Origin: VAXT01 sp963728535
Lineage (GTDB): Bacteria; Actinomycetota; Thermoleophilia; Gaiellales; Gaiellaceae
DNA length: 64,000 nt
Reading direction: 5' to 3'
Assembly (NCBI GenBank): GCA_963728535.1
Contig: CAVSKK010000002.1
Span: 34,154 to 98,153 of the forward strand
The notes beneath the pieces were generated by a model. The model saw nothing but the letters and a program-made list of their open reading frames with translations. It had not been told where the DNA came from and did not search any database. The translations under genes and the position numbers were made by a program. The first letter of the stretch is position 1. Each line of letters begins with the position of its first letter. Below, in pieces: positions 1-8,207 of the stretch.

Positions 1-2
1 AC

Positions 3-344
3 GTCCTAATCGATAGCGAGCGAGCAACCGAAGGAGCACCACTCGACAAGCCGCGGCGAGCATTTGTAGAGGCCTGCAAGGAATTGAGGATCGATTGCCA
101 TGTCCTAGAGAGGCGAGCGCTGGAGAACTACTTCCCAGACCGCGCCGTTAACGAAGTGAAGGGGCCGAAGTACAGAGCTCTTCGACCCTTCGAGAAGCTG
201 GCGGATGTCAAGCCAGCGTGGAGCAAGGCGGAGAATTGGCGAATCGCCAGCGCTATGACACGGGAAGAAGTTGAAGCTGCCGCCGACCTGGGCAAATTCC
301 TCGCGAGGTTGGAGAAACTTTGCGCGAAGGCATCTAGCCGTTAG
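3..344 (+). CDS. C-terminal fragment of a TOPRIM/OLD-like nuclease-ATPase (5' end outside window)
   Basis: An open frame enters from the left edge and ends at TAG 342-344. The visible part begins VLIDSERATEGAPL, which resembles the DxD/DSE strand of TOPRIM domains found at the C-terminus of OLD-family ATPases, and continues into ALENYFPDRAVNEV, a pattern typical of the tail of those proteins. The N-terminal ATPase part is not in the window, so the family call rests on about 113 residues. An internal ATG at position 84 would only give a fragment and is not a likely start. Confidence 0.45.
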   Translation, partial: VLIDSERATEGAPLDKPRRAFVEACKELRIDCHVLERRALENYFPDRAVNEVKGPKYRALRPFEKLADVKPAWSKAENWRIASAMTREEVEAAADLGKFLARLEKLCAKASSR

Positions 345-500
345 TTCCCAAAGGCCAACTACCGAACGCTGCCGAGGTATCTCCGGAATCAACTGCTTAA
401 TGCTCGGCGACGAGCGGCCGATAGCCCTCAGGAGCAGCAACCACACCTGCTGCTACCGTAGGACCCGAAGTTTTTATGAGTTTTTCCACTTACCCACGCT

Positions 501-537
501 GCGCGCGCACCGCCCTTCGGGTGTCGTCTGCGCGCGC
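501..537 (+). promoter_or_regulatory. Stem-loop in the rne leader
   Basis: In the 213-base gap before rne, arms GCGCGCGCA (501-509) and TGCGCGCGC (529-537) pair perfectly over 9 bp. The loop contains a second small CCC-TTC-GGG hairpin. The structure ends 6 nt before the AAGGAG ribosome site (545-550) that decides the TTG start at 558. RNase E is known to autoregulate through its leader in enterobacteria; whether that happens here is inference. Nothing else recognisable lies in 345-500. Confidence 0.4.
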
Positions 538-557
538 GCCACAGAAGGAGTTTTCGT

Positions 558-3191
558 TTGCTGAAGCTGTTTCGACGCAAGCTACGCCCGGAGAGGGCCG
601 CCAGTGAGACTGCCCCTCCAGCGCCACCACCAGCAGTAACCCGGCCGCCCGCTGAGGCGGGCGCACAAGGCACTCGACCACGACGAAGACGCGGATCCCG
701 CGGCGGTCGCAACCGGCGTAAGCCTGCCGGCTCGGCCACCGCCACCGAGACCGCGACCAAGACCGAAGAGCCCAAGACCGCCGAGAAGAAGCCCGAGCGC
801 AAGCCTCCCCAGAAGCGCCAGCGCTCCCAGCAGCAGTCCCGCCGCCGAGTCCCGGCCCGCCGCCCGCCGCTGCCGAAGGCGAAGCGTGAGCTACTCGTCT
901 CCGTAGACGTCGGCGAACAACGTGTCGCCGTCATCGAGGACGGCCGGCCCGCCGAGGTCTACCTCGAGCGCCCGGAACGCCGCTCGATCGCGGGCAACAT
1001 CTACAAGGGCACCGTCGACAACGTCCTCCCCGGCATGGAGGCCGCGTTCGTCGAGATCGGCCTCGAGAAGAACGGCTTCCTCTACGTCGACGAGATCGTC
1101 GGCCCCGAGCTCGAAGGCAAGAGACACGGCCGAAAGATCCAGGACCTGATCAAGCGCGGCCAGACGATCCTCGTCCAGTCCGTCAAGGACCCGATGAAGT
1201 CGAAGGGCGCGCGGCTCACCACGGAGATTTCTCTCCCCGGCCGCTTCGTCGTCTTCGTCCCGCACGGCGAGGGCCTCGGCGTCTCGCGCCGGCTCGACGA
1301 CGCCGAGCGCGACCGCCTGCGCGACATCGTCAAGGCGATCGCACCCAAGAAGGGCGGCGTCATCGTCCGCACCGCAGCCGAAGGCGCTTCAGACGAGGAC
1401 GTCGAGCGCGACCTCGTCTTCCTCCAGCGCCTCTGGAAGTCGATCGAGGCCAACGCCGAGAAGGCGAAGGCGCCCGCGCTCGTCTACCAGGAGGCCGAGC
1501 TGCCGCTTCGCGTCACGCGCGACCTCTTCACCGGCGACTTCGAGAAAGCCGTCATCGACGACGAGCGCACGCACAAGCGCATCGTCGGCTACCTGAAGAA
1601 GACCTCGCCCCACATGGTCGACCGCGTCATCCGCTACCGCGAGAAGACGCCGCTCTTCGAGCAGACCGGCGTCGAGGACGCGATCCAGTCGACGCTCTCG
1701 CGCCGGGTCGACCTGCCCTCCGGCGGCTACCTCGTCTTCGACTACGCCGAAGCGTTCACCGTCATCGACGTCAACACCGGCCGTTTCGTCGGATCGCGCT
1801 CGAAGAGCTCGACCGGGCGGCTCGAGGACACGATCACGGCGAACAACCTGGAGGCCGTCAAGGAGGTCGTCCACCAGCTCCGGCTGCGCGACATCGGGGG
1901 GATCATCGTCATCGACTTCATTGACATGGGGAGCCCGAAGAACCGGGCAACCGTCGAGGAGGCGCTGAAGAACGAGCTCGAGCGAGACAGGACGAAGACA
2001 TACGTCGTCGAGATCTCGCCGCTCGGCCTCGTCGAGATGACGCGCCAGAACGTGACCGAGGGCCCACGCGAGATCCTCACGCAGAAGTGCCCGACCTGCG
2101 CGGGAGACGGAATCGTCCTCTCGACGCACTCCGCCGCGATCGACGCCGAGCGGCGCCTGCGGGCGCTCGCTGCGGGCTCGAAGCGCGGGTTGGAGGCCTA
2201 CCGCGTCGAGATGGAGGCAAACGTCGCCTCGCACGTCATCGGCCCGGGCGCCCTGCGTCTGGCCGAGATCGAGCGGCTCTCGAAGCGCAGGTTCTTCATC
2301 GAGGGCAAGGCCGGCGTCGCGCTCGACCACTTCAAGGTCGGCGCCGAGGGCAAGCTCGTCGACCTCGCGCCGAAGGCTCCCGTCGAAGAGGGCGCGGAGA
2401 TCCGGATCGAGCTCGTCGAAATCGGCCGTCACGACGTGAACGCGGGCATCGGCAAAGTCGACGGCCTGTCTGTCTCCGTCGCCGACGCGTCGAAGCTCGT
2501 CGGCAAGAAGGTGAAGGCCCGCGTCGAGCGCGTGCTGGACGGGGTCGCATACGCGACGCTCGTCCAGGCCGCGACGGCCAAGGTCGCGGTTCCGATCACC
2601 GCCGAGTCCGAGGCCGAGAAGCCGACGCGTGCCGTACGCAAGAAGACGACGGATCCGAAGATCGAGGTTCCAAAAATCGAGGCTCCGGAGAAGGAGCAGG
2701 AGCCCGCCGCCGAGGCTGCTGAAGAGACTGTGGAAGCCGTCGCCGAGGAGGAGTCGCCCGCCGACGAGCCCGCTGCCGAGGCGAAGCCCGATGCCGAGGC
2801 GACTCCCGATGGCGCAGCCCCGCCGAAGAAGCGAACCAGGCGCGGCTCACGCGGAGGCCGCAACCGGCGCAAGAAGCCGGCGGCAGCGGTCGCAGCCGAG
2901 AACGGCGAGCCGCCCGCAGACCAGGTGCCGAAGCCCGAGCCCCAGTCCCAGCCGCGACCCCAGCGGCAGCGTCAGCCCAAGCCGAAGGCCGACGGCGCAT
3001 CGACCGCCACGATCCACGTCCCGTCTGCCGATCTGGGCACCGACGGCGACAACACGTCTGCTGCGGAGGGCGAGCAGCCAACCCCGAAGAAGCGAACGCG
3101 CCGCGGCAGCCGAGGCGGCCGAAACCGCCGCAAGAAGCCGGCAGGCGCCGGGACAGCGCCGGAAGCGAAGTCCGAGCCCTCCAGCGGCTGA
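558..3191 (+). CDS. rne: Ribonuclease E/G (RNA degradation and rRNA processing endonuclease)
   Basis: 877 aa, TTG start behind GAAGGAG with 7-nt spacing. Order: a basic disordered N-terminus (about 1-115), an S1 RNA-binding domain (NIYKGTVDNVLPGMEAAF near residue 147), the DNase-I-like catalytic domain with FDYAEAFTVIDVNTG and IIVIDFIDM carrying the metal-binding aspartates, and the zinc-link CPTCAGDG near residue 513. The C-terminal third is a Glu/Ala/Pro-rich disordered tail. A basic motif RRGSRGGRNRRK occurs three times, once near residue 52 and twice in the tail (nt about 2835-2880 and 3090-3140), probably binding RNA or degradosome partners. Its position just upstream of rplU-rpmA-obgE is normal for actinobacteria, although four genes intervene here. 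Confidence 0.95.
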   Translation: MLKLFRRKLRPERAASETAPPAPPPAVTRPPAEAGAQGTRPRRRRGSRGGRNRRKPAGSATATETATKTEEPKTAEKKPERKPPQKRQRSQQQSRRRVPARRPPLPKAKRELLVSVDVGEQRVAVIEDGRPAEVYLERPERRSIAGNIYKGTVDNVLPGMEAAFVEIGLEKNGFLYVDEIVGPELEGKRHGRKIQDLIKRGQTILVQSVKDPMKSKGARLTTEISLPGRFVVFVPHGEGLGVSRRLDDAERDRLRDIVKAIAPKKGGVIVRTAAEGASDEDVERDLVFLQRLWKSIEANAEKAKAPALVYQEAELPLRVTRDLFTGDFEKAVIDDERTHKRIVGYLKKTSPHMVDRVIRYREKTPLFEQTGVEDAIQSTLSRRVDLPSGGYLVFDYAEAFTVIDVNTGRFVGSRSKSSTGRLEDTITANNLEAVKEVVHQLRLRDIGGIIVIDFIDMGSPKNRATVEEALKNELERDRTKTYVVEISPLGLVEMTRQNVTEGPREILTQKCPTCAGDGIVLSTHSAAIDAERRLRALAAGSKRGLEAYRVEMEANVASHVIGPGALRLAEIERLSKRRFFIEGKAGVALDHFKVGAEGKLVDLAPKAPVEEGAEIRIELVEIGRHDVNAGIGKVDGLSVSVADASKLVGKKVKARVERVLDGVAYATLVQAATAKVAVPITAESEAEKPTRAVRKKTTDPKIEVPKIEAPEKEQEPAAEAAEETVEAVAEEESPADEPAAEAKPDAEATPDGAAPPKKRTRRGSRGGRNRRKKPAAAVAAENGEPPADQVPKPEPQSQPRPQRQRQPKPKADGASTATIHVPSADLGTDGDNTSAAEGEQPTPKKRTRRGSRGGRNRRKKPAGAGTAPEAKSEPSSG

Positions 3192-3246
3192 GCTAGATCC
3201 TCTTCGGTTCGAATGGGACGCGTGGCGCCCCGAGGACGCGAAGCGT

Positions 3247-3795
3247 CTGCTCGCCGGGATCGACGTGCCTTGGTACGTCGCCGCCGGCTGGGCCATCGAC
3301 CTCTACCTGGGCGGAGAGCACCGGGAGCACGAGGATCTCGAGCTCGCGGTCCCGAACAGCCGCTTCGACGAGGTCGCCGAGGCTCTCGACGGGTTCGAGA
3401 TCTACGTCATCACGGGGCCCGGTCGAGCCGCGCCGCTCGCTGAGGCCCGCGACCAGCTCGAGGAAACCCATCAGACCTGGGTTCTAGACCCGACCAAGGA
3501 CCTCTGGCGGCTCGACGTCTTCCGCGAGCCCTCCGACGGCGACACGTGGATCTGCCGCCGCGACGAGAGCATCAGGCTCTCCTACGACCACGTGATCGAG
3601 TGGACGGAAGACGGTATTCCGTACGGCCGGCCGGAGATCGTCCTGCTCTTCAAGGCGAAGCACTCCCACCGGGAGCGCGACCAGCGCGACTTCGAGGCGG
3701 TCGTCCCGCGGCTCGAGCCGGAGCGCCGGCGCTGGCTCGCAGAGGCGCTCGAGCTCGTCCACCCGGGCCACCCGTGGCTCGCGGAGCTGGGCTAG
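3247..3795 (+). CDS. Aminoglycoside-adenylyltransferase-like nucleotidyltransferase, start uncertain
   Basis: The reading frame encodes WYVAAGWAIDLYLGGEHREHEDLELAV, whose core resembles the G-W-A-x-D-L ... H-x-D-x-E region of ANT(2'')-like nucleotidyltransferases. It continues through TWVLDPTKDLWRLDVF and a C-terminal KAKHSHRERDQRDF helix. Recognisable sequence already begins near 3197 (LDPLRFEWDAW), but there is no in-frame ATG, GTG or TTG between about 2810 and 3265. I give the first in-frame CTG (3247); a GTG at 3265 is the alternative. Either start would drop part of the expected N-terminus. The frame lies +1 relative to the end of rne, so a frameshift fusion or an indel is possible. Substrate unknown. 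Confidence 0.55.
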   Translation: MLAGIDVPWYVAAGWAIDLYLGGEHREHEDLELAVPNSRFDEVAEALDGFEIYVITGPGRAAPLAEARDQLEETHQTWVLDPTKDLWRLDVFREPSDGDTWICRRDESIRLSYDHVIEWTEDGIPYGRPEIVLLFKAKHSHRERDQRDFEAVVPRLEPERRRWLAEALELVHPGHPWLAELG

Positions 3796-3798
3796 CCT
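3793..3798 (+). promoter_or_regulatory. -10-like TAGCCT, leaderless promoter of the Nudix gene
   Basis: TAGCCT is followed by 6 nt and then the GTG start at 3805. It overlaps the stop codon of the gene before. No Shine-Dalgarno sequence is present, consistent with a leaderless mRNA. Confidence 0.45.
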
Positions 3799-3804
3799 CG
3801 ATAC

Positions 3805-4260
3805 GTGTCTCCGATCGACAACCAGGGCCGAATACGCACGCAGGCGCTCGCGCTGATCCGCCGGGGCGACAGGATCCTCGTCGAACGCTGCTACGACCGA
3901 GTGAAGGACGAGTGGTTCTGCCGACTGCTCGGCGGGACGGTCGAGTTCCGCGAGCTGGCTGCGGAAACCGTGCGCCGCGAGCTACTCGAAGAACTGGGAG
4001 CCGAAGCCGACGTCGGCCCGCTCGTGGCGACGATCGAGAACATCTTCACCTTCGAAGGCGCGCCCGGACACGAGATCTGCCTCGTCTACGACACGAGCCT
4101 CCGGGACGAGCGGCTCTACGAGCTCGACGAGTGGGAGGCCGAGGAGATGACACCCGACGGCCCGATGACGCACGACGTCGCGTGGATGCCGCTCGATTCG
4201 TTCCGCAGCGAGGACGAGACCCTCTATCCCGAGGATCTGCTCGGGATACTCAGCGTCTAG
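3805..4260 (+). CDS. Nudix hydrolase
   Basis: 151 aa, GTG start. A complete Nudix box lies near residues 39-61: G-TVEFR-E-LAAETVR-REL-L-EE-LG, fitting GX5EX7REUXEEXGU. Nudix enzymes hydrolyse nucleoside diphosphates linked to another group, with Mg2+ bound by the box glutamates; the substrate cannot be read from this sequence. The last 4 nt overlap the convergent DUF1326 gene. A TAnnnT element 6 nt upstream suggests its own leaderless promoter. Confidence 0.85.
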   Translation: MSPIDNQGRIRTQALALIRRGDRILVERCYDRVKDEWFCRLLGGTVEFRELAAETVRRELLEELGAEADVGPLVATIENIFTFEGAPGHEICLVYDTSLRDERLYELDEWEAEEMTPDGPMTHDVAWMPLDSFRSEDETLYPEDLLGILSV

Positions 4261-4859
4261 GCAGCCCAGGAGAACGGCGCAGAATGGCCGTTCTTGCCGT
4301 TGTTGTCGAACTCCATGCCGAACGCCTGGATCTTCGAGCGCGTCGCCTTCGCGACCGTCAGCGTCGAGTTCGACGGATGGACGATCCCGGTCAAGCGCGA
4401 TGGCTCGGAAGAGCCGTCCGGAACGATGTCCTCGATCTCGATATCGATCCCGTCGCCTGCCTTCAGACGGTGTTTGAAGCCGTCGTCCTCGTACTCGATT
4501 GGCATGTGCTCGAGGCCGAGCATCTCGGTGATCAGGGGCGCCAGCATCGCCATCGGGCCGCCCTTTTCGCCGCCGAAGACCGCTCCGAGGGCCTGGGTTT
4601 GCTCCTGGGACGCACCGTCATCCATCACCAGGCCGACCCGCCAGTTGCCGTCGGTCATCCGCTTGGGCGTGTCCGCCAGGACCGCGACCGTCCGTCCGGA
4701 GACGTCTACTCCTTCGATATCCCCGCTGTCGACGTGGTAGACGAGTACGACGGTGCATCGGTCGTAGTCCGCCGGAAGCGTGAGGCTGCTCGCGCTGCAC
4801 GGGCACACGACGTCGCAATTGCAGTTCTCAAAGTAGGTCCCCTCCAGCTTCCAAGACAT
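4257..4859 (-). CDS. DUF1326 domain protein
   Basis: 200 aa. The N-terminus YFENCNCDVVCPCS has the clustered CxC...CPC cysteines typical of DUF1326 proteins, and the length fits. These cysteines could bind a metal, but no function is established for the family. The start ATG is preceded by GGAGG. The gene follows the membrane-protein gene (stop at 4863) with 3 nt between them, so the two are probably co-transcribed. It has no signal peptide or membrane segment. Confidence 0.8.
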   Translation of the reverse strand: MSWKLEGTYFENCNCDVVCPCSASSLTLPADYDRCTVVLVYHVDSGDIEGVDVSGRTVAVLADTPKRMTDGNWRVGLVMDDGASQEQTQALGAVFGGEKGGPMAMLAPLITEMLGLEHMPIEYEDDGFKHRLKAGDGIDIEIEDIVPDGSSEPSRLTGIVHPSNSTLTVAKATRSKIQAFGMEFDNNGKNGHSAPFSWAA

Positions 4860-4862
4860 GGG

Positions 4863-5711
4863 CTACCTCCGCTTCGAATCGACCGATCGATCTTCCTCCC
4901 GTAGGACCCCCTGGTCAAGCGCGAAGTAGATCGCTGCGGCGGCGAGAATCGTCACGCCCCAGGCCCAGTTCACGCCGGGGCGGAGCATGTCCGGGACCGT
5001 CCACGAGGCCCAGCCGCGCTCGACGATCTGCTCGTTCCAGCCGTCGTTCGCCATGTTCCCGACGCCGTAGGGGATCATCACCGAGAGGTAGACGGCGAGC
5101 GCGGTGCGCAGCCGCGTCGGAGTCATCCGCGGGAGCTCCCGTGACAGGAGGAGCGCCGTCAGGACGAGCAGGAGCCCCTGGAGGCCATGGTGCTCGCCGA
5201 GATGGACGGCAGCATGCCCCTCGAAGACCTGCTTCGAGCGGAAGATCGATGCCAGCCCCGGCACGTCGCCGATGTAGAGCCCGACCTCGGCGAAGATCCA
5301 CGGCAGCGCGAGGACCGCAAGCACCGTCGCAACAGCGATTCGCACGCGGTCGCCGTCTGCGCTCCCCGATCCCCCGATCCCGCCCGCGCGTACGGCGAAG
5401 AGGGTCATTGCGAGCACGATCGCGACGCCGAGGGCGGGGAGGACGTTGATCCACTGCGCGTCGAGATCGTTCTCGTCGACGACTCCCGGTACGAGGATCA
5501 CGAGGCACAGCCCGAGCGGCAGAAGCGAAGGCCAGCGCGTGCCGAGCCGGTCGGTCACGAGCGCGAGCACTGCGATCGCCATCAGCGCAACCGGGAAGTT
5601 CAGGAAAACGAGCACGCGGCCCGCTCCGCCGGCGAGTCCGCCGTGGGTGACGTTGTAGAGCCCCGCCGGGGCCACGAGCGAGTACGTCAGGAGCACGGAG
5701 AGCCCAACCAC
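4863..5711 (-). CDS. Polytopic membrane protein of unknown function
   Basis: About 282 aa with seven or eight hydrophobic segments. A conserved-looking stretch GLASIFRSKQVFEGHAAVH is followed by HGLQGLLLVLTALLL and a short charged C-terminus. The frame stays open upstream, but the only plausible start is GTG at 5711; sequence further upstream is a shadow of the rplU leader. I do not recognise the family. The next gene downstream, the Cys-rich DUF1326 gene, begins 3 nt after the stop, so a membrane/soluble pair is likely. Confidence 0.6.
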   Translation of the reverse strand: MVGLSVLLTYSLVAPAGLYNVTHGGLAGGAGRVLVFLNFPVALMAIAVLALVTDRLGTRWPSLLPLGLCLVILVPGVVDENDLDAQWINVLPALGVAIVLAMTLFAVRAGGIGGSGSADGDRVRIAVATVLAVLALPWIFAEVGLYIGDVPGLASIFRSKQVFEGHAAVHLGEHHGLQGLLLVLTALLLSRELPRMTPTRLRTALAVYLSVMIPYGVGNMANDGWNEQIVERGWASWTVPDMLRPGVNWAWGVTILAAAAIYFALDQGVLREEDRSVDSKRR

Positions 5712-5784
5712 CGCGACAAGGCTCCAGACGACGAGAGCTTCGGCGAGCCCCGGGCCGCGCGAACCTTGGCTAAACTGACTCTCT

Positions 5785-5802
5785 CGCGGGCTCGAGCCCG
5801 CG
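5785..5802 (+). promoter_or_regulatory. Perfect palindrome in the rplU leader
   Basis: An 18-bp perfect palindrome (CGCGGGCTCGAGCCCGCG) followed by TTTCC lies 11 nt before the rplU ATG. It could be an L21-type autoregulatory leader hairpin or a boundary terminator between the divergent units. Which one cannot be decided from sequence. Confidence 0.35.
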
Positions 5803-5813
5803 TTTCCACGCAA

Positions 5814-6230
5814 ATGGCCGATTACGCGATCATCGCACTGGGTGGCAAGCAATACCGCGTCCGCGAGGGCGAGAAGCTGCTCGTGGACCGGGTCAAGACC
5901 GACGAGGGCAAGACGTTCCATCCGGACCTCCTCTTCGTCGGCGGCGACGGCAAGGCCGAGTTCAAGCCCAAGACGCAGGTGACCGCGAAGGTCGTCGGTC
6001 ACGTCCTCGGCGAGAAGATCCGGATCGGCAAGTACAAGGCGAAGAAGGGTTACCGGCGACACACCGGCTACCGCAGCAAGCTGACGCAGATCGAGATCAC
6101 GTCGATCGGTGCGAAGGCCGCGGCCGCGAAGCCCAAGAGCGAGGCGGCCGAGAAGAAGCCTGCCGCCGAGAAGAAGCCGGCCGCAGCGAAGAAGCCGGCA
6201 GCGTCCACGACGAAGAAGGCAGAGAGCTAA
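5814..6230 (+). CDS. rplU: 50S ribosomal protein L21
   Basis: 138 aa. The first 103 residues are standard L21 (ADYAIIALGGKQYRV, then GYRRHTGYRSKLTQIEI). A 35-residue lysine/alanine/proline tail with repeated EKKPAA units extends the protein beyond the usual length; such basic tails occur in some actinobacterial L21 proteins. The stop overlaps the rpmA start (TAATG), so translation is coupled. Confidence 0.97.
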   Translation: MADYAIIALGGKQYRVREGEKLLVDRVKTDEGKTFHPDLLFVGGDGKAEFKPKTQVTAKVVGHVLGEKIRIGKYKAKKGYRRHTGYRSKLTQIEITSIGAKAAAAKPKSEAAEKKPAAEKKPAAAKKPAASTTKKAES

Positions 6231-6484
6231 TGGCACACAAAAAAGGTCTTGGTTCCTCCAGGAACGGTCGCGACTCGCAGGCCAAGCGCCTCGGCGTGAA
6301 GATCTACGACGGCCAGACGGTGATCGCGGGCATGATCCTTGTCCGCCAGCGCGGCACGAAGTTCCGGCCGGGCAACGGCGCGGGCATCGGCCGCGACCAC
6401 ACGATTTTCGCCAAGCGCGACGGCAAGGTCGCGTTCGAGACGAGCGGCGAGCGCCGCGTCGTCGCCGTCACCGACTCGGAGTAG
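6230..6484 (+). CDS. rpmA: 50S ribosomal protein L27
   Basis: 84 aa with the canonical MAHKKGLGSSRNGRDSQ N-terminus and GTKFRPGNGAGIGRDH core. No cleavable N-terminal extension of the Firmicutes type is present. The ATG overlaps the rplU stop by one base, and obgE follows after 5 nt. Confidence 0.97.
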   Translation: MAHKKGLGSSRNGRDSQAKRLGVKIYDGQTVIAGMILVRQRGTKFRPGNGAGIGRDHTIFAKRDGKVAFETSGERRVVAVTDSE

Positions 6485-6489
6485 GACCC

Positions 6490-7677
6490 GTGTTCCACGA
6501 TCGCGCGCGCATCCGGGTGAAAGCCGGGCGCGGCGGCGACGGCGCGATGAGCTTCCGGCGCGAGAAGCACGTCCCCAAGGGCGGGCCCGACGGCGGTGAC
6601 GGCGGGCCGGGTGGAGACGTCGTCGTTGTCGCCGACCCGGATCTCCGCGACCTGTCGGCGCTGCAGCGGCGCAAGTGGATCGAGGCCAAGCGCGGCCAGT
6701 CCGGCGGGGGCTCGGGGAAGCACGGCGCTTCGGGCGAGAGCGTCGAGCTGCGCGTGCCCGCCGGGACGCAGATCTACGAGGACGACAAGCTCGTCGCCGA
6801 CCTCGCGAGCCCGGGCGCGCGCGTGGTCCTCGGGCGCGGCGGGGCCGGGGGGAGAGGGAACCGCCGCTTTGCGACCCCGACGCGGCAGACGCCCCGCTTC
6901 GCCGAGGTCGGCTTGCCCGGCGAAGAGGCCCAGCTCGAGCTGCGGCTGAAACTCATGGCCGACGCGGCGCTCGTCGGGCTCCCAAATGCGGGGAAGTCGT
7001 CACTCCTGACGCGGATCTCGAACGCGCGGCCCAAGGTCGCCGAATACCCGTTCACGACGCTCGCGCCGATTCTCGGCACGGTCGACGCGCCAGACGGGCG
7101 GCAGCTGACCGTCGCGGACGTTCCCGGGCTGATCGAGGGCGCGAGCGAGGGCGTCGGCCTCGGCCACGAGTTCCTCGCGCACCTGGAGCGCGCCCGTCTA
7201 CTCGTGCACGTGATCGACTCCGCGGACGGCGAGCCCGCCGAGCGCTGGGCTGCGATCGACCGCGAGCTGACCGCCTACGGGGCCGGCCTCGACGAGCTCC
7301 CGCAGGTCGTGGTCCTGAACAAGACCGATCTGCTTCCCGAGCCGCCCAGGCTCGACGTCGAGGACGAGCGGATCATCGCGGTCTCTCTCGTCTCGTGCGC
7401 GACCGGCGCGGGTATCGAGGAGTTCCGCCGGGGTCTCTTCCAGCACGTGCCGGAGCCCGAGGCGCTTCCCGAGGCGAGCCCCGAAGGGCTGGCCGACTTC
7501 CTCGTCTATCGGCCCGAGCCGCGCGGCCGGCGCTTCCGGATCTTCCGCACCGACACGGGCTTCCGCGTCATGGGCCGCCCGCCCGGCGACGCGGAGCTGG
7601 CGGAGGCCCTGAAGGCTGCCGGGGCGAAGACGGGCGACGAGGTCGCGATCGGCGACGAGGTGAGCGAGCTCGCGTGA
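6490..7677 (+). CDS. obgE: GTPase Obg/CgtA, ribosome assembly
   Basis: 395 aa, GTG start. The N-terminal Obg domain is glycine-rich (KAGRGGDGAMSFRREKH; GGAGGRGNRRFATPTRQTP). The G domain shows G1 GLPNAGKSSLL, G2 FTTLAP, G3 DVPGLIEGA and G4 NKTDLL. A short C-terminal OCT domain (DFLVYRPEPRGRRFRIF) makes the protein somewhat shorter than the 430-480 aa common in actinobacteria. The stop overlaps the nadD start (GTGA). Confidence 0.95.
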   Translation: MFHDRARIRVKAGRGGDGAMSFRREKHVPKGGPDGGDGGPGGDVVVVADPDLRDLSALQRRKWIEAKRGQSGGGSGKHGASGESVELRVPAGTQIYEDDKLVADLASPGARVVLGRGGAGGRGNRRFATPTRQTPRFAEVGLPGEEAQLELRLKLMADAALVGLPNAGKSSLLTRISNARPKVAEYPFTTLAPILGTVDAPDGRQLTVADVPGLIEGASEGVGLGHEFLAHLERARLLVHVIDSADGEPAERWAAIDRELTAYGAGLDELPQVVVLNKTDLLPEPPRLDVEDERIIAVSLVSCATGAGIEEFRRGLFQHVPEPEALPEASPEGLADFLVYRPEPRGRRFRIFRTDTGFRVMGRPPGDAELAEALKAAGAKTGDEVAIGDEVSELA

Positions 7678-8207
7678 CCGGGATTCTGGGCGGCACCTTC
7701 GACCCGCCCCACATCGGGCACGTCGCGCTTGCGAAGGCGGCGCTCGAGCAGCTGCCGATCGACGAGCTGGCCGTCCTCGTCATCGAGCATCCCGGCCACC
7801 GCGGCGTGGTTGCGGATCCGCAGACGCGTCTTCGGCTGGCTCAGGCGGCATTCCCCGGGATGAGCGTCCGGCTCGATCCGAACGCGTTCACGGTTGACGC
7901 CGTGCGGGCCGGAGGGTTCGGCGAGGACGCGCTCTTCATCGTCGGCGCTGACCAGGCCGCCGGGTTCGGCACCTGGCGGGAGCCCGAGGAGGTCCTGAAG
8001 TGGGTCAAGCTCGCCGTCGGCACGCGCGCCGGCTATCCGCTGCCGGACCTCTCGCGCTTCGCCGACCGAGTCGTTGTCTTCGAGCTCGCCTCGCCCGACG
8101 TCTCGTCGAGCGAGATCCGCAAGCGGATCGCGGCCGGCGAGCCGATCGACGATCTCGTCCCGCCGGCCGTCGCGCGATTGATCGAAGAGCTAGGTCTGTA
8201 CCGTTAG
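7674..8207 (+). CDS. nadD: Nicotinate-mononucleotide adenylyltransferase
   Basis: 177 aa, GTG start overlapping the obgE stop. Nucleotidylyltransferase motif GGTFDPPHIGH at the N-terminus and SSSEIRKRI near the C-terminus, both diagnostic of NadD. It transfers AMP to nicotinate mononucleotide in NAD synthesis. In many genomes rsfS follows nadD directly; here rsfS lies 1.6 kb away on the other strand, behind a secreted propeller gene and a toxin-antitoxin pair. Confidence 0.95.
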   Translation: MTGILGGTFDPPHIGHVALAKAALEQLPIDELAVLVIEHPGHRGVVADPQTRLRLAQAAFPGMSVRLDPNAFTVDAVRAGGFGEDALFIVGADQAAGFGTWREPEEVLKWVKLAVGTRAGYPLPDLSRFADRVVVFELASPDVSSSEIRKRIAAGEPIDDLVPPAVARLIEELGLYR

